Assembly (NCBI GenBank): GCA_963715995.1
Contig: OY970283.1
Span: forward strand, 1,550,001 to 1,614,000
Length of the DNA: 64,000 nt
Direction: 5' to 3'
Source of the DNA: DATBDN01 sp963715995
GTDB lineage: Bacteria > Actinomycetota > Thermoleophilia > Solirubrobacterales > Thermoleophilaceae
The stretch's first letter is position 1, and each line of letters opens with the position of its first letter. The notes beneath the pieces are model-generated. The model made no database searches and had not been told where the DNA came from. It saw only the letters and a list, made by a program, of their open reading frames with translations. Both the position numbers and the translations under genes were made by a program. Of the stretch, positions 45,558-52,638 are shown in pieces.

Positions 45558-46869
45558 GTGCTTCAGGACAGAGCCCGCATATTCGTGCAGGCAGGGACCG
45601 GCGGGAACGGCTCGTGTCGTTCCGCCGCGAGGCCCACGTGCCGCAAGCGGCGGCCCCGACGGCGGCGACGGCGGCCGCGGTGCCGACGTGGTGCTCGTGT
45701 GCGACGGCTCGCTGCGCGACCTCCAGGCGTTCCGCGCGGCGCGGCGCACTGCAAGGCGGCGCGCGGCGGGCACGGCGAGGGCTCGAACCGCCACGGCGCG
45801 TCGCCGAGCGCGCTCGAGGTGGCGTGCCCCCGGGCACGATCGTGGAGGACGCGGAGCGCGGAGCGCGCTGGGACTTCACGGCGCCGGGCCAGCGCGCCGT
45901 GGTGGCGCGCGGTGGCAGCGGCGGCCGTGGCAACAAGCAGTTCGCCACTCCCACGCGGCAGGCGCCGCGCTTCGCCGAGCGCGGGCTCAGCGGGGAGGAG
46001 GGATGGCTCGAGCTGCAGCTGAAGCTACTGGCCGACGTCGGGCTGGTCGGGACTGCCGAACGCGGGCAAGTCGTCGCTGCTCGCGCGCCTGACGCGGCGC
46101 GCGCCGAAGATCGCCGACTACCCGTTCACCACGCTCGAGCCGGTGCTCGGCACGCTCGACACCGGCGAGCGCCAGCTCGTGATCGCCGACATCCCCGGGC
46201 TGATCGAGGGCGCAAGCGCCGGCGCCGGGCTGGGCCACGAGTTCCTCGCGCACGTCGAGCGCACGCGCCTGCTCGTGCACGTGCTCGACCTCGCACCGGC
46301 TCGACGGCTCGGAGCCGCGCGCGAACTTCGACGACGGTCGAGGGCGAGTTGCGCGGGCACGGCGGCGGGCTTGGCGAGCTGCCGCGCATCCTCGTGTCTG
46401 TCCAAGGCCGATCTGGTCACGCCGGAGGAGGCGGAGGCGGCGCGCGTGGAATGGGCGCGGCGGCTCGGCGATGGCGTGCTGGACGTGCTCGTCACCTCGG
46501 CGGCGACGGGCATCGGGCTGGACGAGCTGAAGAACGCGATCGCGCGCCACGTGCCCGCGGATGCGCCAGGTGCTGCCAGAGCAGCGCGAGGCGCTGGCCG
46601 AGCACCGGGTCTACCGCCCCGGTGCGGACGACGGCTATCGCGGTCGAGCGCGGCTCCGACGGCGTCTTCCGCGTGACCGGCCGTGGCATCGAGCGGCTGA
46701 TCGCGCGCCACGACGTCGAGAACGAGGAGGCCCTGCGCTACGTCGAGGAGCGGCTGCGCGTGCTCGGCGTCATCCGCTCGCTGGAGGCAGCCGGGTTCGA
46801 GGCGGGCGACGACGTGGAGATCGCCGGGACGTGTTCGAGCTGGACCCCGGGATGCCGTTCAAGAGCTGA
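45558..46869 (+). pseudogene. obg: GTPase Obg/CgtA, many frameshifts
   Basis: Ribosome-associated GTPase. The protein is complete across frames: Obg fold (MLQDRARIFVQAGTGGNG, then SFRREAHVP, DVVLVCDGSLRDLQAF), Gly-rich GSGGRGNKQFATPTRQAPRFAE, the G domain (LADVGLVG...; VIADIPGLIEGASAGAGLGHEFL for G3; LSKADLVT for G4), and the OCT domain (FRVTGRGIERLIARHDVENEEALRYVEERL, ending VFELDPGMPFKS). From about 45610 to 46830 more than eight single-base indels break it. Obg is essential in bacteria, so read errors are far likelier than decay. Confidence 0.85.
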
Positions 46870-46883
46870 GCGGGCGCAGCGCA

Positions 46884-46889
46884 TAGCCT
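46884..46889 (+). promoter_or_regulatory. leaderless -10 hexamer TAGCCT
   Basis: TAGCCT ends 9 bases before the proB ATG; gap GTCCCGCTC. Confidence 0.5.
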
Positions 46890-46898
46890 GTCCCGCTC

Positions 46899-47992
46899 AT
46901 GTCCGTGGTGGTGGCAAAGCTCGGCTCGAGCGATCGTCGCCGACGAGCGACGGCGAGGTGCGCCGCGACGTCCTGGCCTGCGTCTGCGAGCAGGTCGCGG
47001 CGCAGCGCGAGCGCGGGCGCGCAGGTGGTGATCGTCACCTCGGGCGCGATCGCGCGTCGGCATGCGCGCTGATGGAGCTTCCGGTGCGGCCGTCAGCCAT
47101 GGACGAGCTCCAGGCCGCGTCGGCCGTCGGGCAGGGCAAGCTCTACCGCGACTACGACGAGCTGCTCGCGGCGCCGGTCTGCGCTCGCGCAGGTGCTGCT
47201 CACGTTCTTCGACATGTCGGCGCGCACGCACTACCTGAACGCGCGGCAGACGCTTCGGCGGCTGCTGCGTGGGGGGTCGTCCCGGTGATCAACGAGAACG
47301 ACACGACCACCACCGACGAGATCTCCTTCGGCGACAACGACTTCCTGGCCGCGCAGGTGGCGATCCTGCTCCAGGCCGACGAGCTGCTGCTCCTGACCGA
47401 CACGGACGGGCTCTACACCGCGGATCCGCGCCGGGACCCTGGCGCGGAGCTGATCGCCGAGGTGACGGAGTTCCAGCAGCTCGAGGACCTCCAGATCGGC
47501 GTGTCGAGCTCGCCGATCGGCTCGGGAGGGATGCGCTCGAAGGTCGTGGCCGCCGAGATGGCGACCGCCGCCGGCATTCCCGCGCGGATCGCAAACGGCA
47601 GGCGGCCCGACGTCGTCGCGGCTGCCTTCGCGGGTGAGGAGGCGGGGACGCGCTTCCTGCCGCAGGCCGGCCGCGTGTCGAGCTTCAAGCTGTGGCTCAA
47701 GTACGCCAAGCCCACGCAGGGGCGGCTGCTGGTCGACCAGGGCGCGGCCACGGCGCTGCGCGAGCGCAACTCGTCGCTCCTGCCGGTGGGCATCACGGCG
47801 GTCGAGGGCGAGTTCGAGCCCGGCGACGCGGTCGAGGTGACCGCGGGCGGCCGCGCGATCGGCAAGGGGATCGTCAACTACTCGGCGGCCGAGCTTCAGC
47901 GCGTGATCGGGCTGAAGACGCCGGACGTGCGCGAGCTCTTGCCGCGGGCAGCCGACGAGGCCGTGCACCGGGACTATTTCGTCCTCGAGTGA
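46899..47992 (+). pseudogene. proB: glutamate 5-kinase, 5' third frameshifted
   Basis: First enzyme of proline synthesis: ATP-dependent phosphorylation of glutamate. MSVVVAKLGSS begins at ATG 46899; about six single-base indels lie between 46930 and 47240 (VVIVTSGAIA, then LMELPVRPSAMDELQAASAVGQGKLYRDYDELL appear in different frames). From about 47240 on the frame is clean: VPVINENDTTTTDEISFGDND, LLLLTDTDGLYTADP, SPIGSGGMRSKVVAAEMA, then the C-terminal PUA domain (GRLLVDQGAATALRERNSSLLP). Followed by proA 26 bases later. Errors are likelier than decay. Confidence 0.88.
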
Positions 47993-48006
47993 GGATCGGC
48001 GCGAGG

Positions 48007-48012
48007 TACCCT
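48007..48012 (+). promoter_or_regulatory. leaderless -10 hexamer TACCCT
   Basis: TACCCT ends 6 bases before the proA ATG, so proA may be transcribed separately from proB. Confidence 0.45.
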
Positions 48013-48018
48013 TCAGCC

Positions 48019-49290
48019 ATGGCGATTCAGACCCGCTCAGTCGCCGACATCTGCTCCGCGGCGAAGGAGGCCTCGCGCCCGCTTGCGCGGCTCGAATCGG
48101 GCACGCGTGACGCCGCGCTCGAGGCGATCGCCGCCGCGCTCGAGGCGCGCGTGGACGAGATCCTCGAGGCCAATGCGCTCGACCTGAAGGCGGGCGAGGA
48201 GGGCGAGGTCGGGGCGGCGCTGCTCGACCGGCTGCGGCTGACGCCGGAGCGAATCGCCGGGATCGTGCGCGGTGTGCGCGAGATCGCGGCACTGCGGGAC
48301 CCCGTCGGCGAGGTGCTTGACGGCTTCCGGCTCGCAAACGGGCTCGACGTGCGCAAGGTGCGCATGCCGCTCGGCGTGATCGCCGTGGTCTATGAGTCGC
48401 GGCCGAACGTGACGATCGACTGCGCGGCGCTTGCGATCAAGTCCGGCAACGCGATCGTCCTGCGCGGATCGTCGATGGCGGCCAACTCGAACGCGCTGCT
48501 GGCCGAGCTCGCGCGCGAGGCGATCGCGTCGGTTGGCGTACCCGCAGATGCGATCTCGCCGGTCACGGGCGGCGGGCGCGAGGAGCTGCGCGCGGTTGCG
48601 ACCCAGGACGGCGTGATCGACCTGCTGATACCGCGCGGCGGCGACGGCTTGAAGAACGCCCTGAAGGAGTACGCGACCGTGCCGGTGCTGTATGCGGCGT
48701 CGGGCAACTGCCACGTGTACGTCGACGCGAGCGCCGACCTCGAGAACGCGCGCGCGATCGCCCTGAACGCGAAGGTGCAGCGCCCCGGCGTGTGCAACGC
48801 GGCCGAGACGCTCTTGGTGCACTCAGACGTCGCCGCCGAGTTCCTGCCTGGGCTGATGACCGACCTGGGCGACGCGGGCGTCGAGCTGCGGGTGGACGGC
48901 CGGGCGCGCGCGGTGGCAGGTGGCAGCGGCGACTCGCTGGTCGACGCCACCGATGACGACTGGGCGACCGAGTACCACGACCTGATCCTCGCGGTGAAGG
49001 TCGTCGACTCGGTCGACGAGGCCATCGAGCACGTGAACCGCTGGGGCTCGGGCCACTCCGACGCGATCGTGACCGACTCCGAGTCCGCCGCTCGCAACTG
49101 GATCGAGTCGGTCGACTCGGCCTGCGTGTACGTGAACGCGTCGACGCGCTTCACCGACGGCGGCGAGTTCGGCATGGGGGCGGAGATCGGCAACTCCACG
49201 CAGAAGCTCCATGCGCGCGGCCCGATCGGCGTGCGCGAGCTCTGCACATACAAGTACGTGGTCGAGGGCTCGGGCCAGATCCGCGCATAG
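48019..49290 (+). CDS. proA: glutamate-5-semialdehyde dehydrogenase (gamma-glutamyl phosphate reductase)
   Basis: 423 residues, full length. Reduces gamma-glutamyl phosphate with NADPH in proline synthesis. Seen: VRKVRMPLGVIAVVYESRPNVT, GNAIVLRGSSMAANSNALL, RGGDGLKNALKE, and the catalytic Cys in RPGVCNAAETLLVH; C-terminal RFTDGGEFGMGAEIGNSTQKLHARGP. ATG at 48019. The stop TAG shares a base with the nadD GTG, coupling the two genes. Confidence 0.96.
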   Translation: MAIQTRSVADICSAAKEASRPLARLESGTRDAALEAIAAALEARVDEILEANALDLKAGEEGEVGAALLDRLRLTPERIAGIVRGVREIAALRDPVGEVLDGFRLANGLDVRKVRMPLGVIAVVYESRPNVTIDCAALAIKSGNAIVLRGSSMAANSNALLAELAREAIASVGVPADAISPVTGGGREELRAVATQDGVIDLLIPRGGDGLKNALKEYATVPVLYAASGNCHVYVDASADLENARAIALNAKVQRPGVCNAAETLLVHSDVAAEFLPGLMTDLGDAGVELRVDGRARAVAGGSGDSLVDATDDDWATEYHDLILAVKVVDSVDEAIEHVNRWGSGHSDAIVTDSESAARNWIESVDSACVYVNASTRFTDGGEFGMGAEIGNSTQKLHARGPIGVRELCTYKYVVEGSGQIRA

Positions 49291-49910
49291 TGCGAACCGG
49301 GATCTACGGCGGCGTCTTCAACCCGCCTCACCACGGGCACCTCGTCGCAGCGCAGGAGGCGCACTCGCAGCTCGGGCTCGACGTCGTCGTCTGGGTTCCG
49401 GTCGGCGAGGCGCCGCATCGCGTGATCGAGGAGGACCCGGGGGTGGAGGAGCGCTTCGCGATGGTGGAGCTGGCGACCGCGGCCGACGAGCGCTTCCAGG
49501 TGTCGCGGGTCGAGATCGAGCGCGAGGGTCCGTCCTACACGGCCGACACGCTTCGGCAGTTGCGTGAGCGCGCGGCGGAGGACGAGCTGTTCCTGATTCT
49601 CGGAGGAGACCAGGCGCTTGCGCTGCCGGGCTGGCGCGAGCCCGAGGCGGTCATGTCGCTGGCCACGCTCGCGGTCTTCGACCGTGGCAGCAGCACGCGC
49701 AACGCCATCGGGATCACGATCGGCCGGATGCCGGGCGCCGAGCGGATCGAGTTCCTCCAGATGCCGCGGATCGACATCTCGTCCACGCTCGTGCGCCGTC
49801 GCGCCGCCGCCGGGAAGCCGATCCGCTACCTCGTTCCGGACAGCGTTGCCGATTTCATCGGCGCGCGGAATCTCTACGGTGCACCTGAACCAGCTTCGAC
49901 CAGCGCATGA
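49290..49910 (+). CDS. nadD: nicotinate-nucleotide adenylyltransferase
   Basis: 206 residues. Makes deamido-NAD from nicotinate mononucleotide and ATP. Seen: GIYGGVFNPPHHGHLVAAQE (the G-x-F-x-P-x-H-x-G-H nucleotide site), WVPVGEAPHR, SYTADTLRQLRE, LILGGDQALALPGWREPE and ISSTLVRRR near the C-terminus. GTG start in TAGTG with proA; the end overlaps rsfS (ATGA). Confidence 0.95.
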   Translation: MRTGIYGGVFNPPHHGHLVAAQEAHSQLGLDVVVWVPVGEAPHRVIEEDPGVEERFAMVELATAADERFQVSRVEIEREGPSYTADTLRQLRERAAEDELFLILGGDQALALPGWREPEAVMSLATLAVFDRGSSTRNAIGITIGRMPGAERIEFLQMPRIDISSTLVRRRAAAGKPIRYLVPDSVADFIGARNLYGAPEPASTSA

Positions 49911-50287
49911 ACGAACCGGCACGACAAGAGGAAGTACGCGAGCTCTCGCCCGAGGAGCTGGTCCAGCGCATCGCGGAGATCGCCTCCGACAAGCTGGCGC
50001 AGGACATCCGCATCGTCGACCTGCGCGGGATCGTGTCCTACACGGACTATTTCGTGATCTGCTCGGGCGGCACGGAGCGCCAGACGAAGGCGATCCACGA
50101 CGGCATCTACCAGGAGCTGAAGGACGTGCACGGGCGCCTGCCGCGGCGCGTCGAGGGGCTCACGGAGTCCCGCTGGATCCTCATGGACTACCTCGACGCC
50201 GTCATCCACGTCTTCACCCCGGACGCGCGCGGCTACTACCGCCTCGAGCAGCTCTGGGGCGATGCGCCTTCCCGGCGCGTCGAGTAG
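49907..50287 (+). CDS. rsfS: ribosomal silencing factor RsfS
   Basis: 126 residues. Binds L14 and blocks subunit joining when nutrients are low. Seen: ELVQRIAEIASDKLAQDIRIVDLRG, YTDYFVICSGGTERQTKAIHD and WILMDYLDAVIHVFTPDARGYYRLEQLW, the full Iojap/RsfS signature. Coupled to nadD by a 4-base overlap, the usual neighbour. Confidence 0.95.
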   Translation: MNEPARQEEVRELSPEELVQRIAEIASDKLAQDIRIVDLRGIVSYTDYFVICSGGTERQTKAIHDGIYQELKDVHGRLPRRVEGLTESRWILMDYLDAVIHVFTPDARGYYRLEQLWGDAPSRRVE

Positions 50288-50320
50288 ACGCCTCAACGGC
50301 GCGTCGAGTCGGTGCAGGGC

Positions 50321-51514
50321 TCAGTCGGCCAGCGGCTCGTGTGCCAATTCGTGACGAATGCGGTCGCGAGCGTCGGCGAAGCGGATGGCCTCGTAGGCGA
50401 TCAGCAGCGTCAGGATCGCGGCGAGGATCGCAAGCGCAGCCAGCGCCGGTACGGCTGTGGCGAGCGGGATCAGGGCGACCACGACGACCGCGGTGACCAG
50501 GCGCTGCTTGTTGAGGGTGCCGATGTTGCGCAGGCGGAAGCCGACGTGCGACAGCAGGTAGATGGCCGAGCCGCCGTAGAGCGCGGCGGCGGGGACCGTG
50601 GCCAGGTGGTCGCCGACGGACTCGAGCGTGATCTTGATGCCGAACGCCAGCAGGACGATGCCGGCCACCATCCCGAAGTGCATGTAGGAGTACGAGTCGC
50701 GCGCGATCGCGTTCTGCTCGCGGCCGGGTGTCGCGCGCGCGAGGTGGCGGGTTGCGACGATCGCCACGACGTCGAAGTAGAGCCACCAGAGCGTTGCGGC
50801 GAGCGCAACGCCGGCGACCGCAGCAGCGACGACGCCGATGTCGACCGTCGCGTGTGCGCCGGCGCCGATCGCAACCACGGACTCGCCGAGCGCGATCAGC
50901 ACGATCAGCCCGTGCCGCTCCGCGAAGTGGCCCGGAACCAGCATCCAGCCCTCGACGCCGAAGAGGTACGGGCCGCCGACGTCGATCGCTATCGCGGTGA
51001 CCCACAGTGCGCCCTGAGCGGCGCCATCGAGCTGTGAGGCGGCGATGATCAGGGCGACCCCGATGAAGCTGCTGACCGCGAGGCCGAGCACCGACTTGCG
51101 GAGCATCGGCTGGTCCCGGCTCGCCAGCAGGAACAGCGCGATCTGGCCGCCGCGGGCGAAGCCGTAGGCGACGCCGAAGACCAGGCCGGTGCTGTTGAAC
51201 GCGTGGGGGACAGCGAGTGCCGCGACGAGCAGGGCCGCCATCGACGCGAAGATGGCGATCCGCACCGCGCCCTCTTCGGGATCGACCACGCTGGTGAGCC
51301 AGGCGTATCCGACCCAGCACCACCACAGCACGCACAACGCCCCGACCCCACGCGCGACGCCGCCCCAGCTCGGGTCCGCGGCCATGAGCGCCGTGCACTG
51401 CGTGATCGCCAGCACGAAGACGAGGTCGAAGAAGAGCTCGAGCGCGGTGACGCGCTCCTCCTCGCGAAGGACGGCCTTCAGCCGCGACGCGTGGGCAGCG
51501 GAGCCGGCTTCCAC
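50321..51514 (-). CDS. low temperature requirement protein A (LtrA) family membrane protein
   Basis: 397 residues with about ten to twelve hydrophobic segments. Seen: the family opening RVTALELFFDLVFVLAITQC (about 21-40), WWCWVGYAWLTSVVDPEEG, the mid-protein PGHFAERHGLIVLIALGESVVAIG, and LWWLYFDVVAIVATRHLA. Function is not well established; the name comes from a cold-growth phenotype in Listeria. Begins at GTG 51514, 12 bases after the stop of the frame that runs through tRNA-Ala, on the same strand, so it may lie on the tRNA read-through transcript. Confidence 0.85.
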   Translation of the reverse strand: MEAGSAAHASRLKAVLREEERVTALELFFDLVFVLAITQCTALMAADPSWGGVARGVGALCVLWWCWVGYAWLTSVVDPEEGAVRIAIFASMAALLVAALAVPHAFNSTGLVFGVAYGFARGGQIALFLLASRDQPMLRKSVLGLAVSSFIGVALIIAASQLDGAAQGALWVTAIAIDVGGPYLFGVEGWMLVPGHFAERHGLIVLIALGESVVAIGAGAHATVDIGVVAAAVAGVALAATLWWLYFDVVAIVATRHLARATPGREQNAIARDSYSYMHFGMVAGIVLLAFGIKITLESVGDHLATVPAAALYGGSAIYLLSHVGFRLRNIGTLNKQRLVTAVVVVALIPLATAVPALAALAILAAILTLLIAYEAIRFADARDRIRHELAHEPLAD

Positions 51515-51526
51515 GGGGCGATCTTG

Positions 51527-51692
51527 TCAGGCAGCCTCCGCGGGCAGGAGCCGCGGCTGCCACAGGGTGACGCGCAGGAAGCGCCTGCCCCAGCGCGTGA
51601 TCGTGAGCTCCTGCCCCTCGGCAGCCAGGTCGAGGTAGTAGCCCAGGCGGTTGCGGAACTCGTCCGAGCCGATGCTCAGCGGGGGTTCGGAG
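51527..51692 (-). other. Phd/YefM-like antitoxin segment downstream of the tRNA
   Basis: The 3' part of the frame, about 50 codons after the tRNA's last base. SDEFRNRLGYYLDLAAEG and LTITRWGRRFLRVTL match the DNA-binding/dimer half of Phd/YefM antitoxins (normally ...EFRNHLGEYL...V.ITRRG.P.ARL). No ATG, GTG or TTG opens it in frame between the tRNA and the motif, so it can be translated only by read-through or an unusual start. No toxin gene follows; ltrA does. Confidence 0.45.
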
Positions 51693-52186
51693 TGGAGCTG
51701 GGGGGACTCGAACCCCCGGCCTCCTGCATGCCATGCAGGCGCTCTAGCCAACTGAGCTACAGCCCCGTCGAACTCGTACTGCTCCGCCAGGTTAATGCAC
51801 GAACGCTGTCCATTTTTCGGCGGCCTCAACCGGAGCTGAACGGCGCGCTTGCCGATGAACAGCGCTTGCGGCAGAAGGTAGCAACGGTCCAGCTCCCCGG
51901 CGTACACGGCCAGCAGCTCGACCTCGTCGCGTGCGTACCTCGTACGGACGTATCCGGACGACGTGCAGCGATTAGTCTCGACACCGACAATGATCGTGGC
52001 TCCGTCACGGCCGAGACGCCCCCACTTGCACTGCACGCGGTAGATCCGAGAGCCGATTTCGAGCGCCATGTCGGCGCGGCCATGTTCGCCCGCGGGCTTG
52101 AAGACGACGAGGCCGAGCTTCGCCGCTGCGAGCGCGATGGCCGCTTCGGCGACGTTGCCCTTGACGTTGGTGTTCGCATCGAGCAC
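51527..52186 (-). CDS. PD-(D/E)XK nuclease frame that runs through tRNA-Ala into a Phd-like tail
   Basis: A single open frame of 219 codons. Residues 1-140 resemble the PD-(D/E)XK endonuclease family of group I intron homing enzymes (I-Ssp6803I type): Glu14 in NVAEAAIA, Asp39 in GRADMALE, then Gln52-x-Lys54 in YRVQCKWG. Residues 141-165 are simply the translated tRNA-Ala (GAVAQLARAPAWHAGGRGFE). Residues 174-208 resemble a Phd/YefM antitoxin (DEFRNRLGYYLDLAAEGQEL...TRWGRRFLRVTL). The GTG at 52186 is weakly supported. Either it is one fused protein, or a nuclease and a tail protein that the tRNA splits after processing. The part before the tRNA is the most solid. Confidence 0.6.
   Translation of the reverse strand: MLDANTNVKGNVAEAAIALAAAKLGLVVFKPAGEHGRADMALEIGSRIYRVQCKWGRLGRDGATIIVGVETNRCTSSGYVRTRYARDEVELLAVYAGELDRCYLLPQALFIGKRAVQLRLRPPKNGQRSCINLAEQYEFDGAVAQLARAPAWHAGGRGFESPQLHSEPPLSIGSDEFRNRLGYYLDLAAEGQELTITRWGRRFLRVTLWQPRLLPAEAA
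51693..51766 (-). tRNA. tRNA-Ala (anticodon GGC)
   Basis: 74 bases on the minus strand. Acceptor GGGGCTG pairs with CAGCTCC (one G-T pair) with discriminator A; D arm GCTC..GAGC; anticodon stem CCTGC/GCAGG with 7-base loop ATGGCAT, giving GGC; T arm CCGGGGGTTCGAGTCCCCC. CCA is not encoded. It lies wholly inside, and in the same direction as, an open frame encoding a nuclease-like protein. Confidence 0.96.
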
Positions 52187-52231
52187 GAACAGATGTTCCC
52201 GTATGGGTCGGACGGAACGGCGCCTCGACAG

Positions 52232-52603
52232 CTAGGGCCCGCGTATCCAGTCCGGCGGCTCGAACAGCTCCTCGGGGTCGGGGCGGGGGCGCTCGCCTGT
52301 GCCGGCGTCGCGTGCTGCGATTCCCGGCAGCCGCAGCGAGGCGAGCAGCTCGCGGTGGGCGAGCTGCACGTCGCGCACCAGGCGGTCGGCTTCGCCCGTG
52401 AGCGCGGCTGCGGCCTTGGTCAGTGCCTCGCCGAGCCGCCGCGCATCCTCGAGCACCGCGTTCGCCGCCGCGCGCGCCTCGCCAAGCGACGCCGCCGACT
52501 CGCGCCGTGCCTCCTCCACGATGTCGCGCGCACGCCGCTCAGCGTCGTGGCGGATCCTGCGCGCTTCCTCGTGCGCGTCGCGTATCGGCTTCGGCTCCGC
52601 CAT
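52232..52603 (-). CDS. hypothetical coiled-coil protein, 123 residues
   Basis: Not recognised. Residues about 8-95 are an almost unbroken charged helix with Ala/Arg/Glu heptads (RRIRHDAERRARDIVEEARR and AANAVLEDARRLGEALTKAA), resembling coiled coils in DivIVA-like or ATP-synthase-b-like proteins. The last 30 residues are Pro/Asp-rich (ERPRPDPEELFEPPDWIRGP), perhaps a docking tail. ATG 52603 is chosen over 52639 because GACAAT ends 9 bases upstream on this strand and the earlier codon would coincide with the leuS start. Divergent from leuS. Confidence 0.6.
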   Translation of the reverse strand: MAEPKPIRDAHEEARRIRHDAERRARDIVEEARRESAASLGEARAAANAVLEDARRLGEALTKAAAALTGEADRLVRDVQLAHRELLASLRLPGIAARDAGTGERPRPDPEELFEPPDWIRGP

Positions 52604-52623
52604 CGGTCCGCGATTGTCGCGGA

Positions 52624-52629
52624 TAACCT
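52624..52629 (+). promoter_or_regulatory. leaderless -10 hexamer TAACCT
   Basis: TAACCT ends 9 bases before the leuS ATG; gap CAGACGCCA. Confidence 0.5.
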
Positions 52630-52638
52630 CAGACGCCA

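Noticed and set aside
51693..51766. The translated tRNA as a real protein domain.
   Set aside because: The sequence folds as a complete tRNA-Ala, and tRNA-derived peptides of this kind are a known annotation artefact. I keep the flanking halves as candidates.
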